Assembly (NCBI GenBank): GCA_031401235.1
Contig: JANNRJ010000005.1
Span: 1 to 63,794, forward strand
DNA from: UBA3006 sp031401235
GTDB lineage: Bacteria; Actinomycetota; Acidimicrobiia; Acidimicrobiales; Ilumatobacteraceae
Direction of reading: 5' to 3'
Length of the DNA stretch: 63,794 bases
This document shows positions 8,358 to 16,885 of this stretch, one piece after another. Below the pieces are notes generated by a model. The model ran no database searches. It was not told where the DNA came from and saw nothing but the letters and a program-made list of their open reading frames with translations. Position 1 is the first letter of the stretch; every line of letters starts with the position of its first letter. The translations under genes were made by a program, and so were the position numbers.

Positions 8358-9575
8358 ATGCCGTCAGCCTTTCTACATCCCTTTGCCAAACCCACACGAG
8401 AAGAATTCATTCGCATAGTTCGCGGCGAGGGCGCACGCGTTTGGGACTCGAATGGCAATGAACTCATCGACGGAATGGCAAGTCTTTGGTATTGCGCGGT
8501 GGGTCATGGGCGTCGTGAAATCGGTGACGCCGTTGCCCAACAAATATCCACGCTCGAGACATACTCAACATTTGATCCATTTACCTCGGAACCCGCCGAA
8601 CAACTTTGTGAAACACTTCGTTCACTTTCCCCCATGGTCGATGCCCGCGTGTTTCTGTGTGACAGTGGATCGGAAGCCATCGATACGGCGATGAAATTGT
8701 CGCGACTGGCCCATGCCCAGGCCGGGCACCCGGAACGCACGCTGATCATCTCGCGAATGCGTGGATACCACGGAACAAATTTTGGCGGCACCAGCGCTCA
8801 AGGTTTGCCACTGAACAAAGTTGGTTACGGACCGCTCGTTGGCGATGTTGTACAAGTAGGCGGCGATGATCTGGAGGCGGTATCGATTCTCATGTCGCAA
8901 CGTGGTCATGAAGTGGCCGCCATACTCGCCGAGCCGGTGCAAGGGGCAGGTGGTGTCTACCCACCAGTAGCAGGCTATTTAGAGGGATTGCGCAAATTAT
9001 GCGATCAACACGGTGCCTTTTTGATATTCGATGAGGTGATCACCGGTTTTGGTCGACTCGGAACTTGGTTCGGCGCACAGCGATTTGGGGTCAACCCAGA
9101 CTTGATGTGTTTTGCCAAAGCGGTCACATCTGGCTATCAACCCCTTGGCGGAGTATTGGTTGGTACAAGCGTGCGTGCTGCTCTCGAGGCTGACTCCGAA
9201 TTTTTCCTTCGTCACGGTTATACATACTCAGGCCACGCGACTGCATGTGTGGCTGCGTTAAAAAATATCGAGATTATGAAACGTGAAGGTCTCGTGGAGC
9301 GGGCCAACCAAATCGGCGCCCGGCTTTCCGCAGGATTCAATGCCCTAGCCGACGATGGAATCATCGATCATGCACGTGGAATAGGTGCGGTTTGGGCAGC
9401 CGGTTTGCGTGCTGATCAAAATAGCCTAAAAATTCGCGATCGAATGTTGCAACTGGGATCAATTACTCGAGCTATTAATACGGATACAAACACGTTTTGT
9501 CCGCCACTGGTGATCACTGATGGCGAACTTGACAAATTGTTAGACAATTTTGCCACCGCAGCGTCCGGAAAGTAG
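8358..9575 (+). CDS. Class III pyridoxal-phosphate aminotransferase
   Basis: Aminotransferase of the omega-amino-acid:pyruvate / DAPA synthase type. The protein of about 405 residues has the N-terminal RVWDSNGNELIDG segment, the GSEAIDTAMK cofactor loop, the LIFDEVITGFGRLG motif whose Asp contacts the pyridine ring, and CFAKAVTSGYQPLGG with the Schiff-base Lys at about residue 254. Start is the ATG at 8358; an in-frame GTG at 8331 would add nine residues. It leads a plus-strand operon with an SDR (15 bp later) and a P450, suggesting that an amine is deaminated to an aldehyde or ketone and further oxidised. Substrate unknown. Confidence 0.87.
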   Translation: MPSAFLHPFAKPTREEFIRIVRGEGARVWDSNGNELIDGMASLWYCAVGHGRREIGDAVAQQISTLETYSTFDPFTSEPAEQLCETLRSLSPMVDARVFLCDSGSEAIDTAMKLSRLAHAQAGHPERTLIISRMRGYHGTNFGGTSAQGLPLNKVGYGPLVGDVVQVGGDDLEAVSILMSQRGHEVAAILAEPVQGAGGVYPPVAGYLEGLRKLCDQHGAFLIFDEVITGFGRLGTWFGAQRFGVNPDLMCFAKAVTSGYQPLGGVLVGTSVRAALEADSEFFLRHGYTYSGHATACVAALKNIEIMKREGLVERANQIGARLSAGFNALADDGIIDHARGIGAVWAAGLRADQNSLKIRDRMLQLGSITRAINTDTNTFCPPLVITDGELDKLLDNFATAASGK

Positions 9576-9590
9576 GAGAAAATTTCGATC

Positions 9591-10346
9591 ATGGGTCAAC
9601 TAACTAATCAACGTGCTCTTATCACTGGCGCGGCAAGTGGTATTGGCGCCGCCATCGCTAGGCGATTTAGTCGTGAGGGTGCATATGTCGTAGCCACTGA
9701 CATCAACGACATGGCCGGCAAAGCAATTGCCAGCGAAATCGGGGGCGAATATGAGCACCTAGACGTGAGCGATTCGAATGCTTGGGACAAACTGATTACA
9801 GAGCAGGGCGATTTTGACATCGTCGTGCTTAATGCAGGGGTTGCCACGTCTCCAAATGTCATTGGCGAGACACTTGCCTACCCGTTGGAAGGTGTTAGCG
9901 ACGACATTTATCATCGAATCATGCGCACCAATCTGGATGGAGTGGTTTTTGGGGCACGAGCGGTGATACCTGGAATGGTGGCTCGAAAAAGTGGTCATAT
10001 AGTGGCCACGGCGTCGCTTGCCGGAATAATCGCTATTGCCCCAGATCCGATCTACGGATTGACCAAACACGGTGTCGTCGGTTTGGTCAAATCACTCGGT
10101 GACGCGCTGGCACCTCACGGAGTTTGCATTAGTGCCTTATGTCCAGGTTTCATCGATACCCCACTCGTCTCGCCGATCTCACAGGAAGTTATCAAATCAT
10201 TTGGGATGGGAATTCTGCCCGTTGAAGTTGCCGGAGATCTTGCGATGCGCGCCATCACCGAGAGAATTAATGGATCGCAATGGACAGTGATGGCGGGACA
10301 GGAAATCTCCCAATACGTCCCGGCAACGCCATATGCGACACAATAA
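9591..10346 (+). CDS. Short-chain dehydrogenase/reductase
   Basis: NAD(P)-dependent oxidoreductase of 251 residues. The cofactor motif TGAASGIG lies near residues 12-19, the NAG motif (LNAGVA) near 83, and a Ser then YGLTK supply the catalytic Ser/Tyr/Lys. It follows the aminotransferase by 15 bp, with AGGAG upstream of the ATG, and ends 5 bp before the P450, so the three form one operon. A plausible role is oxidation or reduction of the carbonyl formed by the aminotransferase; this is inferred from position. Confidence 0.86.
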   Translation: MGQLTNQRALITGAASGIGAAIARRFSREGAYVVATDINDMAGKAIASEIGGEYEHLDVSDSNAWDKLITEQGDFDIVVLNAGVATSPNVIGETLAYPLEGVSDDIYHRIMRTNLDGVVFGARAVIPGMVARKSGHIVATASLAGIIAIAPDPIYGLTKHGVVGLVKSLGDALAPHGVCISALCPGFIDTPLVSPISQEVIKSFGMGILPVEVAGDLAMRAITERINGSQWTVMAGQEISQYVPATPYATQ

Positions 10347-10351
10347 GTTAA

Positions 10352-11563
10352 GTGGTCGAGCCTCTCTTCAATCCATTTGACCCAAAGTTTCGGGCAAATC
10401 CATATCCATTTTACGACGCTCTCCGATTGGCTGAACCAGTTCACCGGACGGCACTTGGAATGGTCGTACTTACACGTTATGAAGATGTGTCCGCCACGTT
10501 AAAAAGCAACGATTACAGCCGCGACGTCGAAAAGTATTCCGAACAATCACCTTCTCCGGCCCGACAACGACGGCGCCAACGCAATGAAGGTCGAACGAAA
10601 TCAATATTGAATTTGGACCCACCTGATCACACTCGATTGCGCCGGCTCGTATCTAAATCCTTCATTCCCACGGCAATTGAGCGCCTTCGACCGCGTGTTC
10701 AACAACTTGTCGACGAGATTCTTGATCGCGCGCAAGAAAAAAGGTCACTTGAGCTCGTGGATGAATTGGCGTTCCCCGTTCCATTCCAAGTGATATCGGA
10801 CTTGTTGGATATGCCGACCGAACGAGTAGATGAACTTCGCTCATGGTCACAGATCATCACCAACTCATTGGAGCCAGCAGCCACCGATGAAGAATTGGTT
10901 GCCACCGAGAATGCGTTGGAGGAACTAATCCCCTACCTCACCGAGATAATCGAACACCGGCGCAAACATCTGGCCGACGATATGTTGAGTTCGCTGATCA
11001 CAGTCGAGGAGGCTGGTGAACGTATGACCACCCATGAACTCATGGCATTCGTGGTTCTGCTGTATATCGCCGGGCATGAAACCACTGTCAATCTCATCGG
11101 CAACGGCACACTTGCCTTACTTCGAAATCCTGACCAACTTGCCTATGTTCGGAGCAATGGGATGGCCCCCGGAGTAGTCGATGAACTGCTTCGCTTTGAC
11201 GGCCCAGTTCAACACACTGTTCGCGTACCGCTAGTGCCAGTTCATTTCAATGTCGGTGATCAACTAATAAATGTCGAACCTGGCACAATCGTGCTCACGT
11301 CTCTTGGTGCGGCAAACCATGATCCGGCAATGTTTGATGTGCCGCACCAGCTACAACTCGCACGCCCAAATGCGAATCGCCATTTGGCATTCTCCGCCGG
11401 CATCCACTACTGCTTGGGAGCTTCCTTGGCTCGATTAGAAACCGAAGTTGCCATCGGATCACTCATTAAACGTTTTTCAAAACTGGAAATGATCGGCGAG
11501 CCCGAATGGCGTGACCGGTTGACAATTCGCGGTGTTAGTCGGCTCTCGCTTAGTTGCTCGTAA
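10352..11563 (+). CDS. Cytochrome P450
   Basis: Soluble haem-thiolate monooxygenase of 403 residues. It shows the I-helix AGHETT oxygen-activation motif, the K-helix ExxR within DELLRFDGPV, and the haem-binding loop FSAGIHYCLGASLARLE with the proximal Cys at about 354. The organisation matches bacterial class I P450s that need a separate ferredoxin and reductase, none of which is encoded nearby. GTG start, 5 bp after the SDR stop. The 3' end overlaps the convergent dehydrogenase gene by 14 bp. Substrate unknown. Confidence 0.9.
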   Translation: MVEPLFNPFDPKFRANPYPFYDALRLAEPVHRTALGMVVLTRYEDVSATLKSNDYSRDVEKYSEQSPSPARQRRRQRNEGRTKSILNLDPPDHTRLRRLVSKSFIPTAIERLRPRVQQLVDEILDRAQEKRSLELVDELAFPVPFQVISDLLDMPTERVDELRSWSQIITNSLEPAATDEELVATENALEELIPYLTEIIEHRRKHLADDMLSSLITVEEAGERMTTHELMAFVVLLYIAGHETTVNLIGNGTLALLRNPDQLAYVRSNGMAPGVVDELLRFDGPVQHTVRVPLVPVHFNVGDQLINVEPGTIVLTSLGAANHDPAMFDVPHQLQLARPNANRHLAFSAGIHYCLGASLARLETEVAIGSLIKRFSKLEMIGEPEWRDRLTIRGVSRLSLSCS

Positions 11564-12422
11564 GCAATTTGATGAGGCTGCTCGTGTCCCAGCGGCGACC
11601 GCCCATCGCCTCCACTTGCTTATAAAACGAGTCCACAAGTTCAGTCATTGGTAGTCGTGCTCCGTTGCGTTTGGCTTCGTCGATACATATGGCTAAATCC
11701 TTACGCATCCACTCGACCGCGAATCCGAAATCAAACTCGCCCCGAACCATCGTTTTAGCCCGGTTATCCATTTGCCAAGACTGAGCTGCGCCTTTGGATA
11801 TGACATCGACAACTTCGTCGGGATTCAATCCTGCCAGCATCGCAAAGTTGAGCGCCTCGGATAATCCCTGGGCGACACCAGCAATACAAATTTGATTGAC
11901 CATTTTCGCCAGTTGACCTGAGCCGGCATCACCCAATCGCTTGCACATTCGCGAATATGCGGCCATTACTGGCTCTACTTCTTCGAATACTGCGATGTCG
12001 TCGCAACCACACATCACCGTTAATTGCCCGTTTTCGGCTCCGGCTTGACCACCTGAGACTGGAGCGTCAACAAAGCCGGCTCCAATGCTTGCGCATGCGA
12101 CAGATAGTTCACGGGCCAGTGTTGCCGATGCGGTGGTGTGATCGACTAGTACTGTCCCACTTGTCATTCCAGCTAGCACGCCGTTGTCGCCCAGCACAAC
12201 TGATCGAACGTCATTGTCGTTACCAACACAAATAAAGACGACGTGACTGACTTCGGCCACTGCTTTTGGACTTGATGCTTGAGTCCCGCCATTAGCGGCT
12301 ACCCATGCTTTAGCTTTCTCACTACTTCGGTTGTATACCGCAACGTCGTGACCGGCTGTTGCTAGGTGCCGGGCCATCGGTGCACCCATGGCTCCAAGGC
12401 CAACGAAACCAACATTGACCAT
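11550..12422 (-). CDS. 3-hydroxyisobutyrate dehydrogenase-like NAD(P)-dependent reductase
   Basis: Beta-hydroxyacid dehydrogenase family (3-hydroxyisobutyrate, tartronate-semialdehyde or glyoxylate/succinic-semialdehyde reductases), 290 residues. The N-terminal Rossmann motif VGLGAMGAPMA lies at 7-17, the substrate-binding PVSGGQAGAENG at about 120-131, and GSGQLAKMVNQ supplies the catalytic Lys near 169. Sequence alone does not separate the subfamily substrates. It lies 8 bp after carD on the same strand and may be co-transcribed with it. Confidence 0.85.
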   Translation of the reverse strand: MVNVGFVGLGAMGAPMARHLATAGHDVAVYNRSSEKAKAWVAANGGTQASSPKAVAEVSHVVFICVGNDNDVRSVVLGDNGVLAGMTSGTVLVDHTTASATLARELSVACASIGAGFVDAPVSGGQAGAENGQLTVMCGCDDIAVFEEVEPVMAAYSRMCKRLGDAGSGQLAKMVNQICIAGVAQGLSEALNFAMLAGLNPDEVVDVISKGAAQSWQMDNRAKTMVRGEFDFGFAVEWMRKDLAICIDEAKRNGARLPMTELVDSFYKQVEAMGGRRWDTSSLIKLLTSN

Positions 12423-12430
12423 CGTGGCTG

Positions 12431-13015
12431 TTATTTCTTTTTCGCCGCCGCTTTTATTGGAGCCGGAACCGCTGTGGGCTTGGCAACGGGCTTTGCCGCT
12501 GGTTTCTTGACTGCTTTTGCTGGTTTGAGCACACCTTCTTCAAGAGCGTGATCCAACCACTCTTCGGCTTTCTCAGACGAAACCTTTAGGGCCGGAGAAA
12601 TTTCAGAAATGAGGTTGATTCGAGCGCGGTCGTACATCGTTTTCTCGGCGGCCGATAATGCCGAGTCACGATCTCGGGCGGCGAGATTACGCACTACTTC
12701 GGCTACCTGATAGACGTCGCCGCTCTTGAGTTTTTCCTGATGGTTTTTGAACCGCCGCGACCAGTTGGCGGGCACACGCGGATCTGCTTTTGACAACACC
12801 GAGCGAAGGTCTTCCAATTCGCTTTTTGACACCGGCGGTCGAACACCCACTTGGTTTGCCTTGGATGTGGGCACTGACAATGTCATTTCGTTGATAACGG
12901 TTTTCAAGATTAGATATTCTTGCGTGGCCCCGAAGGCCTTCATCCGCTTGATGCCATGGACTATGCAGGCCCCATGCTGAGGGTAGATAACGGTGTCACC
13001 TTTTTTGAATTTCAC
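12431..13015 (-). CDS. carD: CarD-family RNA polymerase-binding transcription regulator
   Basis: Global regulator that binds the RNA polymerase beta subunit and stabilises open complexes. The N-terminal module begins KFKKGDTVIYPQHGACIV, the canonical CarD/TRCF-RID start, followed by the helical C-terminal DNA-binding region (DLRSVLSKADPRVPANWSRR). At 194 residues it is about 30 longer than mycobacterial CarD because of an Ala/Lys/Pro-rich tail after about residue 160 (repeats such as KKPAAKPVAKPT), like histone H1 or bacterial nucleoid proteins. GTG start at 13015 preceded by GAGG. Confidence 0.9.
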   Translation of the reverse strand: MKFKKGDTVIYPQHGACIVHGIKRMKAFGATQEYLILKTVINEMTLSVPTSKANQVGVRPPVSKSELEDLRSVLSKADPRVPANWSRRFKNHQEKLKSGDVYQVAEVVRNLAARDRDSALSAAEKTMYDRARINLISEISPALKVSSEKAEEWLDHALEEGVLKPAKAVKKPAAKPVAKPTAVPAPIKAAAKKK

Positions 13016-13114
13016 GTACTCGCCTCTCTTAGACCCAACCCCGAAAGGATACGGCGTTGAAGCCCAATCCCCACTAACAGAGGTGAAGCAACTAGCTGAA
13101 GATCGGAGCCGTCG

Positions 13115-13567
13115 CTAACGAAGAAAGTGCAATGCGGCGATGACGATTCCAGCGGTCGAAATATTGATTGTGGCAATTTGAAATAGCATGTTCCACTGAA
13201 TTTTCGCGATTTTGGCAAGCATCAATATGGTTGAATTTGCCATCTCGAGACGTATTGCCGAAGTATTCGCTTGCATTTCGCTTCGAACCATTGCGAATTC
13301 GGCGGACATCCCACCTCGAACTGCAGCGAACTCAAACTTCATTTCACTGCGTACTGCCGCAAACTCGGCGCGCATCTCACCTCGAATCGAAGCTGAATCG
13401 GCATGTATTTCATCACGCGTTGCAAATTTTACAAGGTCTGCCTTAGTCGCAATTTCGTTCCAGGAGAATGGAGGTATTGCGGTCATCATGAGTTTCGCTG
13501 GCTCAAGTCCCACGGCAGCCTGTAATCCCTCGAACAGATCATGTCGAACTTGCTCGTCGATTGTCAT
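13115..13567 (-). CDS. Small membrane-anchored protein with 11-residue coiled-coil repeats
   Basis: Unrecognised 150-residue protein. Residues about 60-110 contain five tandem 11-residue units (SIRGEMRAEFA, AVRSEMKFEFA, AVRGGMSAEFA, MVRSEMQANTS, AIRLEMANSTI), a hendecad coiled coil. A single hydrophobic helix (INISTAGIVIAALHF) ends the chain, so it is probably tail-anchored with the coil in the cytoplasm. The layout recalls DUF1640/CCDC90-like proteins, but that is only a resemblance. ATG preceded by AAAGGA. It stands alone upstream of carD. Confidence 0.7.
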   Translation of the reverse strand: MTIDEQVRHDLFEGLQAAVGLEPAKLMMTAIPPFSWNEIATKADLVKFATRDEIHADSASIRGEMRAEFAAVRSEMKFEFAAVRGGMSAEFAMVRSEMQANTSAIRLEMANSTILMLAKIAKIQWNMLFQIATINISTAGIVIAALHFLR

Positions 13568-13762
13568 CTATTTTCCTTTCACCGCTGTGCTGAAGTTGTG
13601 TCGCGAAAGGATGTGTGCAAGTGATATACGCCAACCTACACGGGATGACAACTTACGCCATCACATCGCCATCAATTCACAAAGAATCACACAATGGCTA
13701 GACACACTCGAAACTCAGCACAAAGCGGACGCGCACACAGCAATCAATAAATTTCATGATCG

Positions 13763-13839
<77 letters not shown>

Positions 13840-14033
13840 ATGGGGCGTTCCGAATGTGAGTCCGATACTCACCAAAATCGACCGCCGCGGATTTTTTCTT
13901 GTCAGATAAGTTTATCCAAGGTTATCGCGCGACATTAACGGCTTAAAGCGAGCGTAGTATCTTTACTGGATTTGACTTGCGCTTATGAACAGCCTTGTAT
14001 CAATCTCTTCCGACACAGCGACATCAGCGCCCT
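13840..14033. other. Non-coding stretch upstream of tRNA-Arg
   Basis: No gene is supported here. The stretch must contain the tRNA promoter on the minus strand. A short plus-strand frame of 45 codons (13985-14122) begins here and overlaps the transposase remnant antisense; it has no recognisable features. Confidence 0.5.
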
Positions 14034-14345
14034 CTATGCGGATCGGGATATCGGGTCGCGTATTCGGGCTCGATGCTGAAGCATGGCTTCGTGATTTCGC
14101 AGCATTGCCTGAAACATGAGATCTATCCAGATTTTCTGGCGCCCATAACTGCGAGCGCGACGGTTTGAACCAAGGTGTGAATTCATCATCGCATTTACCG
14201 ATTCGGCTTCATTTCGCCGACCGTATAGGGCACGGAAGTGTTCACTTTTGGGGTTGTGCGCGCGAACGTATTCACCTAGTTCCTTCTCGCCCTCTTTGTC
14301 AGTTCTTAAGAGGATCGATTTGCGGGTCAGTCTTAGTGAACAGAG
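14034..14345 (-). pseudogene. Remnant of a DDE-type insertion-sequence transposase (C-terminal part)
   Basis: A minus-strand frame of about 104 codons without a start runs from just after a TAA (14346-14348) to a TAG (14034-14036). Its translation has the character of the C-terminal segment of DDE transposases: FRALYGRRNEAESVNAMM, then RRARSYGRQKIWIDLMF and LRNHEAMLQHRAR. In such proteins the Arg-Asn-Glu-Ala-Glu stretch carries the final catalytic Glu. The N-terminal two-thirds and any inverted repeats are gone. It marks the left edge of the accessory gene block. Family-level assignment (IS4/IS1182-like or other) is not made. Confidence 0.6.
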
Positions 14346-14358
14346 TTAATCTTGGAGT

Positions 14359-14967
14359 GTGTCGCTGGAGTCCATCTCCGGCGTCATCGCAACCACATCT
14401 GGAGCCGCATTCCTCTGGCCCCAGGTATTTCGGGCGTATCGCCGAAAGAGTGTTCAAGGACTGTCGCCAGCCTCCAATGTGGTCAGACTCGTCGGTTCGG
14501 TGTTCTGGACGGTATTTGGATACTCGACCGGTCGTTCCATTGCGGTCATTGCAAACGTCAATGTGGGAGTTGCCTTAGCTCTTATAACAGTGATGTTGGT
14601 GCGAGCAAGAGTTCTGAATCCCTATATTCCAGTTGTCTTATTTATTTCTACACTCGCGTATTGCGTGACGATGTCCACGATCTCACCTCAGATTGTTGGC
14701 ATCACCGGACTTATTGCGTCAACACCAGCGTTCCTTCCACAGATGTGGAAAGCGATTCGCACAAAACATCTGCACGGAGTCTCGGTCTGGGCAAATATGT
14801 TGTTTGCCGTACAGTGCACATTTTGGGTTATTTATGGCATTGAAGTCCAGGAGTGGTTATACATATGTCCCAATGCGTTTTTGATCCCATGCGCTCTCCT
14901 TATTGCGTGGAAAGTACGGCAATCTCGCACGACGGCACTGACATTTGCGGAGCCATCCGCTATCTGA
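14359..14967 (+). CDS. SWEET/PQ-loop family membrane protein with two repeats (7 TM)
   Basis: A 202-residue integral membrane protein with two PQ-loop repeats. The first triple-helix unit has FLWPQVFRAYRRKSVQGLS in and after TM1; the second has FLPQMWKAIRTKHLHGVS after TM5. About seven hydrophobic helices can be drawn as 3+1+3, the topology of eukaryotic SWEET sugar carriers; typical bacterial SemiSWEETs have one three-helix unit. A likely role is passive sugar or small-molecule transport, in keeping with the sugar-acid genes downstream. GTG start at 14359, 11 bp from the end of the transposase remnant. The 3' end overlaps the convergent PLP-enzyme gene by 8 bp. Confidence 0.75.
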   Translation: MSLESISGVIATTSGAAFLWPQVFRAYRRKSVQGLSPASNVVRLVGSVFWTVFGYSTGRSIAVIANVNVGVALALITVMLVRARVLNPYIPVVLFISTLAYCVTMSTISPQIVGITGLIASTPAFLPQMWKAIRTKHLHGVSVWANMLFAVQCTFWVIYGIEVQEWLYICPNAFLIPCALLIAWKVRQSRTTALTFAEPSAI

Positions 14968-15973
14968 ATGCGCTCTGCAGGGCGCCTCTTAGATCGTTGA
15001 GATTTGTATGGCGCGAAACAACTGGAATTGTCGGTGCGAATCGTCGGAGATCTTTTAAGCCCGTACCCGTCAGAATCGCAAGCGGACGATCGGCACTTGT
15101 CAAGCGACCAGAGAGAAAATCTTTGGTCATTGCTGCCACGGCCAACGCAGATGCTGGTTCAACAAAGATTCCCTCCTGACGTGCGAGTAGGTCTTGTATC
15201 CTCCAGGCGTCTTCGTCGGCGACTAGGCAGCCCCAGCCACCCGTGGTGCGTACTGCCTCGGCAGCGAGTTCTCCATCGGGCGGAGTGGGTAGCTGCAGAC
15301 CTGAAATAGTCGACATGCAAATATCAATTACGGGTACCTCTATTTCTCCATCCAGAAGTCGGGATATTGGGCCACAGCCCTGTGGCTGTGCACAGACAAG
15401 TTTCGGGGAAGTTTCTTGACCACATCGGACTCCTCGTGCAATTGCCACGAGGAGTCCGCCCCCACCTGTTGGTACATAGACATGAGTAAATGTTCCCTGA
15501 TCGAGCAATTCGGTACCAATCATTTCCGCACCAGACATTCCCTCTGGGTTGTATCGGTATGCCGTCACCGACAGTTTGAGGTTGTAGTCAATGGACATCT
15601 CTTGAATCGCATCCATCTCTCGGACGCCAAGTTGAGCCATGGGGAAGATAGTGCTTCCATACGGGATGATGGACTGGAGTTTCTCCGTCGGAGCATCGGC
15701 TGCGACACACAGAAAACCGGGGATACCCGCTCGCGCCCCGTACGCCGACATTGAGGCACCACCATTGCCCGATGATGTGCCAATCCAACCACGTCGCCCA
15801 CAGCGCAACGCATCCTTGATCGTCTCGACAGCGATGCGGTCTTTGTAGGAGCCCGTTGGGTTGAGCCACTCGGCTTTTGCCCACATCTCTGGAATACCGA
15901 AGTGTTTTGCTATGGCTGTCAGCGAGAGCACGGGAGTGTCGCCTTCGCCGAGAGTGATCGCAGCAGAATTCAC
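14960..15973 (-). CDS. Threonine-synthase-like PLP enzyme (fold type II)
   Basis: Cytoplasmic PLP enzyme of the tryptophan-synthase-beta superfamily, 337 residues. It has NPTGSYKDR with the Schiff-base Lys44, the SSGNGGASMS phosphate/substrate loop and the Gly-rich PTGGGGLLVAIARG cofactor-phosphate loop. The order resembles threonine synthase and threonine/serine dehydratases. It is the last gene of the GntR-led operon, with a GTG overlapping the preceding stop as GTGA. In this setting a beta-elimination (dehydratase or ammonia-lyase) of a hydroxy-amino acid released by the AspA-type deacylase is more likely than biosynthetic threonine synthase; this is inferred. Confidence 0.78.
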   Translation of the reverse strand: MNSAAITLGEGDTPVLSLTAIAKHFGIPEMWAKAEWLNPTGSYKDRIAVETIKDALRCGRRGWIGTSSGNGGASMSAYGARAGIPGFLCVAADAPTEKLQSIIPYGSTIFPMAQLGVREMDAIQEMSIDYNLKLSVTAYRYNPEGMSGAEMIGTELLDQGTFTHVYVPTGGGGLLVAIARGVRCGQETSPKLVCAQPQGCGPISRLLDGEIEVPVIDICMSTISGLQLPTPPDGELAAEAVRTTGGWGCLVADEDAWRIQDLLARQEGIFVEPASALAVAAMTKDFLSGRLTSADRPLAILTGTGLKDLRRFAPTIPVVSRHTNLNDLRGALQSAFR

Positions 15974-16875
15974 TGAAAATCGTCCTCCTTGATTGCCATG
16001 ATGAATACAGTGTCTCCGAGAAAGACTTGAGCATCTCGTCGACGCAACATGATGTAACTGTCGTGTGCTGCGTGGAGTTTTGTAATAACTTTGCCAGAGC
16101 CATCAATGATTTCGGCAATCACGTCGTTGCTGAAAACACGTTCGCCAGCCTCAACTCGTGTCACCAAGAAACCTGCCGCGGGTGCAGTTACTCCCTTGTC
16201 AGTATTTCCATCACCGCAAACACGAATACTCTTCGTTGCTAGAGATGGTGTTGTCGTCAACATATTGAGTTCATGAAGCAATCGGCGGACACCATCCAGA
16301 TAGCCCTGCAGGTCACTGTGACGAATTGACCGTCCGCCATGTCCTTCGACGTAGATCGCTGGAATCTTGAAGTCATACGCGACCGTGAGCGAACGACCAG
16401 CTGCGGGAACGCCATCGTGTCGCCAGGTGAAATCCGCGCCGAAGATTTTTGCGAGGCGCTGTGACTCCGCTGTCCAGCGGTGTAAGCCTCCATGAAATCC
16501 ACACAGGAATGGCATCTCAAAATTCGTTCCCGCCGAATGAAGATCAATAAGTAAGTCGGCTCCACGGATGACCTGCTCCGTCAACGCAGATGCAACTTGC
16601 TCGGTTGCAGATCCGACAGTGGAGCCCGGAAAGACCCGTGCAAGATTTGCTCCATCAATCGGACTTTCGCGGGTACCCGACTTCCATGCCGCCGGATGGG
16701 CTGGCGAAGCGATTCGGATGCGTCCAGAAGTGAGTTCACTCTGCAAACTTCGCGCCAGTGTTGCTGCTGCAATCACGCCTTCATATTCGTCTCCATGAAC
16801 TCCACCGAGAATTGCAACAGTCGGCCCGTCTTTCGGGGCGTTGATCGTGGTTACCGCAGGAAATTCGATGTGCAT
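15970..16875 (-). CDS. AspA/AstE-family zinc deacylase
   Basis: Zinc-dependent carboxypeptidase-fold amidohydrolase of the succinylglutamate desuccinylase/aspartoacylase group, 301 residues from the ATG at 16875. Metal ligands are seen in GGVHGDEYEG (His27, Glu30) and LLIDLHSAG (His about 107). The C-terminal 80 residues form a beta-rich domain with VTAPAAGFLVTRVEAGERV, as in DoeB-type deacetylases of N-acetyl-diaminobutyrate. It probably releases an amino acid from an N-acyl derivative. The frame extends upstream to 17034, but that part lies within the FAH gene. It overlaps the PLP-enzyme gene by four bases and sits 10 bp after the FAH gene. Confidence 0.82.
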   Translation of the reverse strand: MHIEFPAVTTINAPKDGPTVAILGGVHGDEYEGVIAAATLARSLQSELTSGRIRIASPAHPAAWKSGTRESPIDGANLARVFPGSTVGSATEQVASALTEQVIRGADLLIDLHSAGTNFEMPFLCGFHGGLHRWTAESQRLAKIFGADFTWRHDGVPAAGRSLTVAYDFKIPAIYVEGHGGRSIRHSDLQGYLDGVRRLLHELNMLTTTPSLATKSIRVCGDGNTDKGVTAPAAGFLVTRVEAGERVFSNDVIAEIIDGSGKVITKLHAAHDSYIMLRRRDAQVFLGDTVFIMAIKEDDFQ

Positions 16876-16885
16876 CAGGTGAGGG

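Noticed and set aside
14352..14843. 163-codon frame overlapping the SWEET-like gene
   Set aside because: The composition is Ser/His/Cys-rich and non-hydrophobic, while the other frame has seven clean helices and PQ motifs.
14960..16875. Ectoine/hydroxyectoine degradation genes (DoeB/EutB)
   Set aside because: The AspA-type protein resembles DoeB, but no DoeA/EutD hydrolase or EutC cyclodeaminase is present and the PLP enzyme looks threonine-synthase-like.
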